DNA of 64,000 nucleotides from Vibrio bivalvicida. GTDB taxonomy: Bacteria > Pseudomonadota > Gammaproteobacteria > Enterobacterales > Vibrionaceae. Every line of letters begins with the position of its first letter. The first letter of the stretch is position 1. The stretch covers positions 55,708 to 119,707 of the forward strand of contig NZ_LLEI02000015.1 in the NCBI RefSeq assembly GCF_001399455.2. The letters run 5' to 3'. A program made the translations under genes and the position numbers. Shown here piece after piece: positions 17,293 to 25,876 of the stretch. Under the pieces are notes generated by a model that saw nothing but the letters and a program-made list of their open reading frames with translations, searched no databases and was not told the DNA's origin.

Positions 17293-17999
17293 TGCGTATA
17301 GACACCTCTATCGATCCTGTTGCGGAGTGTTCAATCTTAATCCGCTTCCATAGTGAACCCAATGATCACCTTTCTTGGGTTATTGGCGAAATCAGCCACT
17401 ACCTGAGCAATCAGCTAGGCGTTTGGGTTATGAATGTCACCCCTTCTTTTGACTCCATACTCGTTGACTATCTGCCGCATAGAATTTCCATTTTCGAATT
17501 TGTTCCATACCTTGAAAAGCTCGTCACTCAAGCTTTACTCAGTATGCCGGAAGCACACGAAGCGGACATTTTAGATCTACCCGTTTACTATGATCTGTCA
17601 GTTGGCCCAGATCTACAGGACTATTTAGACTCCGGTCTATCATGCAACCAGATCATCTCTACGCACACCAAGCCTGAATACACGGTCGGAGCCATTGGAT
17701 TCACTGCAGGTTTTGCCTTTCTAACAGAAGTGGATGTGCCTTTACGGCGACCAAGAAAACGGACACCCAGAGTTCGCGTACCGAAAGGAAGCGTTGCCAT
17801 CGCTAATAATCAAACTGCTGTCTATCCGAGTGAGACACCTGGAGGCTGGAATATTATTGGTAATTGTCCAGTAGACCTTTATGACCCAACCAATTCAAAA
17901 ATACTGCCGTTCAATATAGGCACTAAAATCAGATTCAACGCTATCGAGCGAGAAGAGTATTTATCATTAGGTGGTATCATAAGCGAGGGTTGGCAATGA
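17292..17999 (+). CDS. pxpB: 5-oxoprolinase subunit PxpB (KipI family)
   Basis: This 235-residue protein matches the KipI/PxpB family (GVWVMNVTPSFDSILVDY, DILDLPVYYD, YTVGAIGFTAGFAFLTEVD, GSVAIANNQTAVYPSETPGG). It is translationally coupled on both sides, to pxpA by one base and to pxpC by ATGA. The B and C proteins form the complex that carries out ATP-dependent 5-oxoproline hydrolysis with PxpA. The name KipI comes from the Bacillus kinase inhibitor; with A and C beside it, oxoprolinase is the right call. Confidence 0.92.
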   Translation: MRIDTSIDPVAECSILIRFHSEPNDHLSWVIGEISHYLSNQLGVWVMNVTPSFDSILVDYLPHRISIFEFVPYLEKLVTQALLSMPEAHEADILDLPVYYDLSVGPDLQDYLDSGLSCNQIISTHTKPEYTVGAIGFTAGFAFLTEVDVPLRRPRKRTPRVRVPKGSVAIANNQTAVYPSETPGGWNIIGNCPVDLYDPTNSKILPFNIGTKIRFNAIEREEYLSLGGIISEGWQ

Positions 18000-18928
18000 C
18001 AATTGAGAACTATATCGAAGTCATCAAACCCGGACAACAGACATTAATTCAAGACTTTGGTCGGTTTGGGCTTGCTCACTACGGCATTGCTCAAGGTGGA
18101 CCTGTTGATGATTATGCCTACAGCTGGGCTAACCATCTATTGGGCAACACAATTAACATGCCTACGCTGGAAATAACCTTAGGTCAGGCAGAATTTTTTG
18201 TTCACCACTCCTGCGAACTCGCCATTGCGGGCGGTGACTTAAATGCAAAACTCGACGGCGAGATTATTGGCAACTGGTCAACATTTCGTGCATTAAAAGG
18301 GCAAACTCTTTCGTTTGGTTTGCCTAAGAACGGATTGCGCGCCTATCTCGCCATTAAAGGCGGATTTGCCGTCTCAACTCAACTTGGTAGCGCTGCTACA
18401 GTGGAGAGGGACCAACTCGGTGGATTGAATAACGGCTTGTCCGTTCAGGCAGGCGATACCTTGCCCTTCAATCAGCATTCAATCGGGTCTAAGCAAGTGC
18501 AAATGACATTTAGGTATAAGCCAAATTACAATTTGCCTCTTGAACTGCGAGTCATTGAAGGCTATCAAGTTAACGATTTTTCTAGAGATGCGGTAGCTTC
18601 ACTTTACTCTCAACAATTTGAGATAAGCCAATTAGTCAACCGAATGGGATATCGACTATCCGGTGCCATTGTCCCCCCACCCCAAAAAGAGTATTTAAGT
18701 GAAGGCATAGCGCTTGGCTCGATACAGGTCACACCAAGTGGTGAGCCGATCATATTGCTCAATGATCGACAAACTATAGGTGGCTACCCTAAAATCGGTT
18801 GTGTTGCTCGGATTGATTTACCTCGCTTAGCTCAAGCAAAACCGGGACAAAAAGTCAGGTTCGTACGGGGCGACTTGCTCGGACTACAAGACGTGTGGGG
18901 ACAATGGGCACGATATTTCGGCTATTAG
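17996..18928 (+). CDS. pxpC: 5-oxoprolinase subunit PxpC (KipA/biotin-dependent carboxylase-like)
   Basis: This 310-residue protein of the KipA/PxpC family has LIQDFGRFGLAHYGIAQGGP, LEITLGQAEF and NRMGYRLSG. The C-terminal part (TPSGEPIILLNDRQTIGGYP) is typical of these carboxyltransferase-like domains. ATG 17996 overlaps the pxpB stop and has GAGGG 8 bases upstream; an in-frame TTG at 17990 is less likely. Last gene of the pxp operon. Confidence 0.92.
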   Translation: MTIENYIEVIKPGQQTLIQDFGRFGLAHYGIAQGGPVDDYAYSWANHLLGNTINMPTLEITLGQAEFFVHHSCELAIAGGDLNAKLDGEIIGNWSTFRALKGQTLSFGLPKNGLRAYLAIKGGFAVSTQLGSAATVERDQLGGLNNGLSVQAGDTLPFNQHSIGSKQVQMTFRYKPNYNLPLELRVIEGYQVNDFSRDAVASLYSQQFEISQLVNRMGYRLSGAIVPPPQKEYLSEGIALGSIQVTPSGEPIILLNDRQTIGGYPKIGCVARIDLPRLAQAKPGQKVRFVRGDLLGLQDVWGQWARYFGY

Positions 18929-18947
18929 GGCGACAGACCCGCCCCTG

Positions 18948-20393
18948 CTATGCTGGTGTTCCGTAGTATTCGGCCAACTGTTGTGGATAGTTTCGCTCCT
19001 TCGCAAGCTCTCGTGCTTTGGCCTCTACAGATTCTGCCGATAAGCTCATAATGACAGGGTGCATTAGTTCAATACTCGCACCCTGGTAGTCAAATAGCCC
19101 CCACTCTTGAACCAGTTTCATTGCAGCTTCTAGAGCCGATGACCCTTTTACCACCTCGACTCTGGCATAGTGTGCACCTTCAAAAGTCACATCTGCTGCA
19201 CGTAGCGTGTCATCACGACCCGGGATTTGCTGCGCACCAAAAAGTGGTGTGCCATGTTCAGTTGCTTGCTTGTAGTTAGGAATAAATCGAGACATATGGT
19301 CGATTGCTTTGCGGCTTCTTTCCGTAATCACCTCATCATCCCAACCTTTTTGAATTTTTCGCTTCAAGCGCATGGGTAAATGAGGCTGTGACGTAGACTC
19401 CGTCGATGAGACTAACCCATCTTCAAACAGTGTAATATCTTTAGTCATCCCATGAAGTTGGAATACACCGCCTGGATAAGGTGTTAGCTGAGCCATACCA
19501 TTTGGTGTGCCTCTTGGGCCATGAAAAATAACCTCGGGCCAAAGTTCATTGCACTCATCCCACTTAGTCACATAGGCCGCTTTAAACTCAACAAGTCGTT
19601 CACGTGGCTTGTTGGCTAGGTCATCGATTGAACCAGTTTCATAACCGCAAGCATTGACCAAATAGTCGAACTCGAGAAACTGAAGCTGATCTTCTTGATC
19701 AATATACTCAATCTTCCAACTGTTAGACTGTTCCTCTACCCCAATAACTTGTGTATTGGTCATCATGGTGCAATTAGGGATCGCTTCTAATGCTAACGTG
19801 GCAGATGCACCAATCCGGAAGACGCTCCAGCCATGCTCTTCAACAGCAACCACAGGAAATTTCAGAACATCAAGATCAGCATGCTTAGCAAAAGGAATCA
19901 TCCAGTCGTCGATCGAAATAGGTAGGGAGGGTTGTTGTTGTTCAATCAGTTGTTCGAGATCTTCACGACTGTAAAATTTGTAATAGTCACTAGGCTCTCC
20001 CAACACCTTGTTGGCGGGATCTGCTTTCACAAGCTCAGTATAATACGACTGAATAGTGATCAGGCGCTCATACAACTCCTCGGGGCTTCCTCCATCTGAG
20101 TACGGGACAGCAATCACCGTAGGCCGACGGTTAATGGTCTGTGGATAAAGGCGCGCAGTGTCAATGGATTGTTTGAGCAACTCAAGGCACTGATCTGTAG
20201 AAATCTCTCTGTATAAATTTCCACCAGCGTGCAAATGGCAGATTGGAGGCCCACTAACAAGCCCAGATCCTTTTTCAAATAGATGGACATTTAAGCCCAG
20301 CTCAGCCAAGTGTACAGCTGTGGTTGCACCAGCAATACCACCACCAATTATCGCGATTTTAGACGAGCTTTGAGTTTGCGTTTTCAATTGCAT
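18948..20393 (-). CDS. FAD-dependent oxidoreductase (DAO family)
   Basis: This 481-residue protein has an N-terminal dinucleotide-binding motif, IAIIGGGIAGATTAVHLAEL, with the acidic FEK residue after it. It has a D-amino-acid-oxidase-like fold (LVNACGYETGS; VEVVKGSSALEAAMKLVQ near the C-terminus). The substrate is not evident. No signal peptide is seen. It converges on pxpC with a 19-base gap, so it could act on an amino acid related to the oxoproline pathway, but this is only a neighbourhood argument. Confidence 0.8.
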   Translation of the reverse strand: MQLKTQTQSSSKIAIIGGGIAGATTAVHLAELGLNVHLFEKGSGLVSGPPICHLHAGGNLYREISTDQCLELLKQSIDTARLYPQTINRRPTVIAVPYSDGGSPEELYERLITIQSYYTELVKADPANKVLGEPSDYYKFYSREDLEQLIEQQQPSLPISIDDWMIPFAKHADLDVLKFPVVAVEEHGWSVFRIGASATLALEAIPNCTMMTNTQVIGVEEQSNSWKIEYIDQEDQLQFLEFDYLVNACGYETGSIDDLANKPRERLVEFKAAYVTKWDECNELWPEVIFHGPRGTPNGMAQLTPYPGGVFQLHGMTKDITLFEDGLVSSTESTSQPHLPMRLKRKIQKGWDDEVITERSRKAIDHMSRFIPNYKQATEHGTPLFGAQQIPGRDDTLRAADVTFEGAHYARVEVVKGSSALEAAMKLVQEWGLFDYQGASIELMHPVIMSLSAESVEAKARELAKERNYPQQLAEYYGTPA

Positions 20394-20567
20394 TTATGCG
20401 GCTAATTCGTTCATTCTCAGTGCATTTTACTGGTAATACGAAATGAATAAAATCACAAATTTTTTATGGAGAAATTATGACGTTTTTTCGAAAAAAAAAT
20501 GAAAAAAACTGCTTGACTCAAAAATGGAGAACTTAGAAATAATTACCTTTGTGAATAACAAATCTGT

Positions 20568-20593
20568 GCAGGCCTACGCAGACCCGGGCCTGC
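20568..20593. repeat. GC-rich inverted repeat next to DnaA-box cluster
   Basis: GCAGGCC (20568-20574) and GGCCTGC (20587-20593) form a perfect 7-bp inverted repeat with a 12-base loop. No T run follows in either direction, so it is not a simple terminator. It sits between an A-rich tract (20480-20510) and the DnaA-like sites. Confidence 0.5.
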
Positions 20594-20606
20594 GAGAAAA
20601 TTAAAG

Positions 20607-20657
20607 TTATCTACAGGCCAAGTTATCCCAAACTTTATCCACTGTTTTTGTGGATAA
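20607..20657. promoter_or_regulatory. Cluster of four DnaA-box-like sequences
   Basis: Within 51 bases are TTATCTACA (20607-20615), TTATCCCAA (20623-20631), TTATCCACT (20635-20643) and, on the opposite strand, the consensus TTATCCACA (20649-20657). The last two face each other as an inverted pair (TTATCCAC-N7-GTGGATAA apart from the boundary base). Spacing is 12-16 bases. The cluster is intergenic, downstream of ybbP and upstream of the FAD oxidoreductase gene. It resembles DnaA-reactivating or titration sites more than a promoter operator; function is inferred. Confidence 0.6.
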
Positions 20658-20681
20658 CTGGACATCTTGACCCGTTAAAAA

Positions 20682-23123
20682 CTAACCAATCGCTTTGTTA
20701 ATGGGAGTTAGCAGGCGTTTAATCAAACTGTTCACAACTAGAGCAAGTGTGAAAAAAGTCCCGACAGGTAACAGTATCCAAAGCATCCAATGTATCTGTG
20801 GTCGCAATTCGAAACCAAACACCATAATGGCGCTGACGACCAGCTCAGAGCCGATTATAGCGATAATACCCGCAACGAAAGCCATCAAACCATACTCAGC
20901 CCATATGGTTTGTTCTACACGCTTTTTACTGGCGCCAAGTGTTCTATAAAGCTGAATTTCTTCCTGTCGTTGACCTAAGCTCAATCGTAGTAATGTAAAA
21001 ATAAGCAGTAGTCCCGATAAAACGCCGATACCCGCTAAAAGAGTAATTGACCATACGATCTGCGCCAACAGTTCTTGAATCTTAGCCCCCATGACCCGAA
21101 TATCCATCAAACTCACCGTTGGATGTTGGCGAGAAAGCTGGTTTAGTAAAGCATCATGTTCATCTTCGACTCTAAAGCTAACTAGATAAGTCGCAGGAAT
21201 GCTTTTCAGCACATCTGGTGTAAAGATAAAGTAGAAGTTTGGCTTCATGTCTCGCCATTCAACCATTCGAATCGAGTTCACTTTGGCTTTGACTGCAATA
21301 CTATTGATGACAAATTCAAGTTGGTCTCCAATGCTTATGCCTAGATCATTCGCTACATCGGATTCAACTGACACACCGCCGACCTCGCTCCACCGCCCCA
21401 TTACGACATCATTGTGCTCAGGAATAGCGGAACTAAAAGTAAAGTTGATTTCCCGCCTAAGTGCATCGCTTCCCTCTTCCCCCTTAGAACGTAACTTGGC
21501 ATCTTGACCATTTATGCCAACCAAACGGCCACGTATAATTGGGTAATCTTCCGAACGTTGAATTTTATTGTCATCAAGCACTTTTAAGTAATTGTCTTTT
21601 TCATATGGTGCAATGTTCAAAGCAAACGCGTTGGGCGCGTCTTTTGGTAGCGTCCTCTGCCAATCGGTTAGTAAGTCGGTTCTCACCAGCCACATAGTCG
21701 AAAGTAGCATTAACGACAAAGCTAACGCTCCAAATTGAATGCCAGTTGCAACTGAGGAGCGGTTAATCCTACTCAAAGCCAGCTTCAACGCTGCGCTCAG
21801 TGGCACTTTTACTAACGTACGAGTGATCAATACGCTCACTAACGCCAATATCGCAAATAAAGCGACGATACCCGCCAATACTATCCATACCAACTGATTG
21901 TCATAATAAGCCAGAAGCATAGGAATAATCGGGACCAGTACCAATGCGTAACGTACTTTTGACGAGCCATATTCAGCTTGAGGTTGCATCACATTAACAG
22001 CACTGACGTTAGTTAACCCAATTAGTGGTATACCTAATGCGGGAACAGCAATCACAATGCTGGTGAGTACCGAAATCACAAGCGGCTTGATGCCGTAACT
22101 CGGTAAAGGGTTGGGAAGTAATTCTACCAGTGGAATCCTCAACAGATACTCAAGGACTACACCTAATGACACACCGACCAAGACAGCGGACACAAGCAAC
22201 ATCGTCACTTGAGTCAGTAGCCAGCGTATCAGCCACTTTTTACTTGCTCCCAAACTTTTGAGCATAGCAATGGTTTTTCGACGTGTAGTGACATAGTGCT
22301 GACAAGTCAATACTAAGGTTGTCGCGGCCATGATTACCACAATAGCAACGGTCAGCGACAAATACTGCTCGGTACGTTGAAATACCTCGTTGGTACGACT
22401 TGCACTATTCTGATCTCGCCAACGATCACTAGCTGTTATCGCTATACTCTCCTTTAAGCGTTCAATATTGGCGGCGCTTCCATTAATAAATTTGCTGTAG
22501 CGTACGCGGCTACCCAACTGAACCGCCCCGGTTTTTTCAATATCATTACTATGGATAAAAGCTGATGGCATTTGTTGAAATGGATTAAAACTTAAACCTG
22601 GCTCTTCGACAATACGTCCCGTTACTATGAAGTCGGCATCGCCCAACGTGACAGCGTCACCGACCGAGACATCTAATTGTGAAAATAGTCGCTCATCTAG
22701 CCACAGTTCTCCGGGATTCACTCGTGTGAACAATTGCTTGTCATCAGATAAAATCATCTCGCCCTGTAGGGGGTACAGGCTATCGACCCCTTTTACGGTA
22801 ATGAGCTTCATTGCGTTATCGCTAAAAGCCATCGTGCCAAAGCGAGTTTGTGTTGAAATCACAAGCTGGTTACTTGCTGCTATAGTGTCAAAATCACTGT
22901 CAATTGGGTTAGAGGAGACATATACAGTATCCGCAGTTAACGCTTGTTTACCCTGCTTTACAACCACTTGTTCCATCCGCTCAGCTAAAGCTGTGAGCGC
23001 AAATATACACGCAATAATCAGTATCAGAGCAATCGTGACAGGCCACAACTGGCCTTGCCTAATCTCACTGACACTCCACTTAATTAGGTGCTTGTTCAAA
23101 GATGTAGCCGTGGAATTTGACAT
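20682..23123 (-). CDS. ybbP: ABC transporter permease, YbbP/FtsX family
   Basis: This 813-residue inner-membrane protein has FtsX-type hydrophobic segments at the N-terminus, in two central bundles and at the C-terminus. Soluble periplasmic regions lie between (MacB_PCD-like, VDSLYPLQGEMILSDD). FtsX signatures are ARRKT-like TTRRKTIAMLKSLGASKKWL and QEEIQLYRTLGASKKRVEQT. E. coli YbbP has about 800 residues. The start ATG complementary to 23121-23123 is two bases after the ybbA stop, giving coupling. Such systems (YbbAP) export or hydrolyse lipid-like molecules next to TesA. Confidence 0.9.
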   Translation of the reverse strand: MSNSTATSLNKHLIKWSVSEIRQGQLWPVTIALILIIACIFALTALAERMEQVVVKQGKQALTADTVYVSSNPIDSDFDTIAASNQLVISTQTRFGTMAFSDNAMKLITVKGVDSLYPLQGEMILSDDKQLFTRVNPGELWLDERLFSQLDVSVGDAVTLGDADFIVTGRIVEEPGLSFNPFQQMPSAFIHSNDIEKTGAVQLGSRVRYSKFINGSAANIERLKESIAITASDRWRDQNSASRTNEVFQRTEQYLSLTVAIVVIMAATTLVLTCQHYVTTRRKTIAMLKSLGASKKWLIRWLLTQVTMLLVSAVLVGVSLGVVLEYLLRIPLVELLPNPLPSYGIKPLVISVLTSIVIAVPALGIPLIGLTNVSAVNVMQPQAEYGSSKVRYALVLVPIIPMLLAYYDNQLVWIVLAGIVALFAILALVSVLITRTLVKVPLSAALKLALSRINRSSVATGIQFGALALSLMLLSTMWLVRTDLLTDWQRTLPKDAPNAFALNIAPYEKDNYLKVLDDNKIQRSEDYPIIRGRLVGINGQDAKLRSKGEEGSDALRREINFTFSSAIPEHNDVVMGRWSEVGGVSVESDVANDLGISIGDQLEFVINSIAVKAKVNSIRMVEWRDMKPNFYFIFTPDVLKSIPATYLVSFRVEDEHDALLNQLSRQHPTVSLMDIRVMGAKIQELLAQIVWSITLLAGIGVLSGLLLIFTLLRLSLGQRQEEIQLYRTLGASKKRVEQTIWAEYGLMAFVAGIIAIIGSELVVSAIMVFGFELRPQIHWMLWILLPVGTFFTLALVVNSLIKRLLTPINKAIG

Positions 23124-23125
23124 GA

Positions 23126-23797
23126 TCAATCCTCTAACCTGCCCGCTTTCATCTTAATGATACGATCACACCGCTGCGCCAACTTAGTATCGTGCGTAAC
23201 AAGAACAAGTGTCGTTCCATGCTCCTGGTTTAGAGAAAAAAGTAACTCTATAACGGTGGCAGCTGTCTGTTGGTCAAGGTTTCCTGTCGGCTCATCGGCA
23301 AAAAGAATCGTGGGTTGAATCATGAATGCTCTTGCTAAAGCCACACGCTGTTGTTCTCCACCTGATAACTGAGTAGGAGAGTGATGAATACGATTTCCTA
23401 ATCCAACTGACTCTAACAGATTTATCGCCCTTTCTTTGTCTTCAGGGTCGCCCTTTAATAAACATGGCAGAGTCACATTGTCGAGCGCTGATAAACTTGG
23501 TATTAACAGAAAACTTTGAAACACAAAGCCAACTGATTCACTTCTTATTGCTGCGCGTTGTTCATCATTCAAACTTTGAAGTGGTCTCCCAAGAAGCTCA
23601 ACCTTACCTGTTGTCGGCACATCAAGCCCTGCGAGGAGTGTCATTAAAGTCGATTTACCTGCGCCCGAGGTGCCGACAATAGCAACGCTTTCCCCCTTTT
23701 TGATGTCAAGATTTACATCATCAAGGATTGTTAATTGCTCTTGTTTGGTAGAGACTATCTTGGACAATGATTGTGCTTCAATTACGGATGTTTGCAT
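23126..23797 (-). CDS. ybbA: ABC transporter ATP-binding protein YbbA
   Basis: This 223-residue ATPase of the LolD/MacB type has Walker A GTSGAGKST, Q-loop VFQSFLLIPSLS, signature LSGGEQQRVALARAF, Walker B ILFADEPTGNLD and switch His in LVTHD. It powers the adjacent YbbP permease. Its ATG (23795-23797) shares bases with the tesA ATG on the other strand. Confidence 0.93.
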   Translation of the reverse strand: MQTSVIEAQSLSKIVSTKQEQLTILDDVNLDIKKGESVAIVGTSGAGKSTLMTLLAGLDVPTTGKVELLGRPLQSLNDEQRAAIRSESVGFVFQSFLLIPSLSALDNVTLPCLLKGDPEDKERAINLLESVGLGNRIHHSPTQLSGGEQQRVALARAFMIQPTILFADEPTGNLDQQTAATVIELLFSLNQEHGTTLVLVTHDTKLAQRCDRIIKMKAGRLED

Positions 23798-24395
23798 GTT
23801 TCGAATACTTTCCCTTGTTCTTCTATTTTTGTCAGTAAATCCAGCTTATAGCAAAACTCTATTGATCTTAGGCGACAGCTTGAGTGCTGGATATCAAATG
23901 CCAATTGAGCGTGCTTGGCCCTCCCTTCTGGCCGATGAGCTGGCCCAAAGCGGACAGCAGGTCTCGGTTATTAATGCCAGTATTTCTGGTGATACAACAG
24001 GCAACGGAATCGCTCGCTTACCCGGTTTACTCGACAAACATGAACCTGACTATGTTTTAATTGAATTAGGCGCTAATGATGGTTTACGCGGTTTTCCTGT
24101 TGGTATTGTGCAAAACAACCTAACCGAGATGATCGGTATGATTCGTAATGCCGATGCGACTCCATTATTAATGCAAATTCATATTCTTCCTAACTATGGC
24201 AAACGCTACACCGAAGCGTTTGCCGCTGTCTACCCTGACGTATCGCAAAAACTCAATGTACCACTGCTGCCTTTCTTACTTGAAGGTGTCATCATCAATC
24301 CCGAATGGATGATGACCGATGGCCTTCACCCCAAACCAGAAGCGCAACCGTGGATATCTAACTTTGTTGCAAAGTCGTTAATAAATCACTTCTAA
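23796..24395 (+). CDS. tesA: Multifunctional acyl-CoA thioesterase I / lysophospholipase TesA
   Basis: This 199-residue SGNH hydrolase has a Sec signal peptide (MFRILSLVLLFLSVNPAYS). Block I is GDSLSAGY with nucleophile Ser28 (about Ser9 of the mature form). Block III is GANDGLRG and block V is DGLHP with Asp and His. It acts in the periplasm on acyl esters and lysophospholipids. The start at 23796 gives a proper signal peptide; the open frame upstream lies inside ybbA. The Shine-Dalgarno is weak. Confidence 0.93.
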   Translation: MFRILSLVLLFLSVNPAYSKTLLILGDSLSAGYQMPIERAWPSLLADELAQSGQQVSVINASISGDTTGNGIARLPGLLDKHEPDYVLIELGANDGLRGFPVGIVQNNLTEMIGMIRNADATPLLMQIHILPNYGKRYTEAFAAVYPDVSQKLNVPLLPFLLEGVIINPEWMMTDGLHPKPEAQPWISNFVAKSLINHF

Positions 24396-24471
24396 TTGCT
24401 TTAGCTCAATAAACTTTACATAGCTTTACGTTAGCTTGGGTTGTTGCCAAGCGTTGGCTTAAGGAGTATGT

Positions 24472-25662
24472 ATGATTATTGAACCTATCATTGATGGGGT
24501 CGTAGCACGTAGTGCGCATCCAAATGGCTGCAAGCAAGCGGTAGCCAATCAAATAGAAACGGTAAGATCTGCACCTGCGATAAAGGGTGGCCCCAAGCGA
24601 GTTTTGATCATTGGCGGCTCTTCTGGATTAGGTTTAGCTTCGCGCATAGCGCTCACCTTTGGCGGTGCAAAAGCAGATACAATTAGCGTTTCCTATGAAA
24701 AATCGCCGTCATCAATAAGTTCAGGTTCAGCGGGCTTTTACAATAACTACCATTTCAAGAAATTCGCTGAGCAAGAAGGGCGTATTGCGGTAAACATAGA
24801 AGGCGATGGTTTTTCTCAACAAATTAAAGATCAAGTTGTTGAAGCAATAGAAACCTACTTTGAAGGAGAAGTAGACCTAGTCATCTATAGCTTAGCTAGC
24901 GGAGTCCGACCAAATCCCACCACCAACGAGCTATGGCGCTCTGCAATCAAACCTATTGGAAACCCCGTAACAGGTAGCACATTGTTACTTGACACAGACC
25001 AATGGCACGAAACAACATTACCACCTGCGACAGACAAAGAAGCTGAGTCAACACTGAAAGTCATGGGTGGAGCAGACTGGGAACACTGGATTGATACATT
25101 GATTAATTCTGAATCAATCGCACAAGGTTGCAAGACGATCGCATTTTCTTATGTCGGACCTGAATGTACTCACTCCATTTACCTTGATGGCACATTAGGT
25201 AGAGCCAAAATCGACCTTCACCAAACCAGTCATTCCTTGAACCTAAAACTCGCCAACTATGCTGGTAATGCCTACGCAACGGTTTGTAAGGCATTGGTGA
25301 CTAAAGCGAGCGTCTTTATTCCAGCACTGAGCCCCTATATCATCGCTCTTTACAAAGTAATGAAGGACAAGGGAACCCATGAGGGGTGCATTGAGCAAAT
25401 GCAACGCCTTTTCAGTACCAAGCTTTATGCCACTACCCCGCCCCCTGTAGACAGTGAAAGATTAATTCGTATGGATGATTGGGAACTGGATAAAAACACC
25501 CAGCAACGCGTGTCGGAAATCCTAGATAAGATTGATCAGTCTAACTTTAAGCAGCTCGGAGACTATTCAGGATTCAAGCAAGAATTTCTTAATCTCAATG
25601 GGTTTGGGTTCGATAACATTGATTACAGTGAAGATGTGGATATTAACACATACATCACTTAA
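24472..25662 (+). CDS. fabV: Trans-2-enoyl-ACP/CoA reductase FabV
   Basis: This 396-residue NADH-dependent enoyl reductase performs the last step of fatty-acid elongation. It begins MIIEPIIDGVVARSAHPNGC, as FabV does. It has the cofactor loop LIIGGSSGLGLASR and the family's Y-x8-K active site in YLDGTLGRAK. FabV was first described in Vibrio cholerae and resists triclosan. The ribosome-binding site AAGGAG precedes ATG 24472. A good terminator follows. Confidence 0.96.
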   Translation: MIIEPIIDGVVARSAHPNGCKQAVANQIETVRSAPAIKGGPKRVLIIGGSSGLGLASRIALTFGGAKADTISVSYEKSPSSISSGSAGFYNNYHFKKFAEQEGRIAVNIEGDGFSQQIKDQVVEAIETYFEGEVDLVIYSLASGVRPNPTTNELWRSAIKPIGNPVTGSTLLLDTDQWHETTLPPATDKEAESTLKVMGGADWEHWIDTLINSESIAQGCKTIAFSYVGPECTHSIYLDGTLGRAKIDLHQTSHSLNLKLANYAGNAYATVCKALVTKASVFIPALSPYIIALYKVMKDKGTHEGCIEQMQRLFSTKLYATTPPPVDSERLIRMDDWELDKNTQQRVSEILDKIDQSNFKQLGDYSGFKQEFLNLNGFGFDNIDYSEDVDINTYIT

Positions 25663-25710
25663 AGTCTTTGGTTTCAAGGGGTCTCATTCTTGAGACGCAC
25701 ATTAAGACAA

Positions 25711-25741
25711 AGTCTTAAACATGCGTTTGGGACTTTTTTTT
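25711..25741 (+). terminator. Terminator of fabV
   Basis: Stem AGTCTTAAAC (25711-25720) pairs with GTTTGGGACT (25725-25734), with two G-U pairs and loop ATGC. Eight T residues follow. Two smaller hairpins just upstream (GTCTCA/TGAGAC at 25681-25696 and TTAAGAC/GTCTTAA at 25702-25718) may form alternatives. Confidence 0.8.
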
Positions 25742-25876
25742 GGCGATACCTTGGGGCATGCTATCTGACAAGTTCGCACCAAACTCTTAATCTTTGGTTC
25801 AATGACTATTTCTACGACTATTATTAAAGAGAGCAAGGAATGCTCGGATTGGTACACTAGCCCACAGGGATCAAAT

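Noticed and set aside
20470..20515. A-rich tract as a replication unwinding element
   Set aside because: It could be part of a functional site with the DnaA boxes, but it has no 13-mer repeats and lies in a normal promoter position for the FAD oxidoreductase gene, so I did not call an origin.
22627..23157. 176-codon open frame on the plus strand
   Set aside because: It lies wholly antisense to ybbP/ybbA, which have clear family motifs, and its own sequence is low-complexity Ser/Ile/Thr without a domain.
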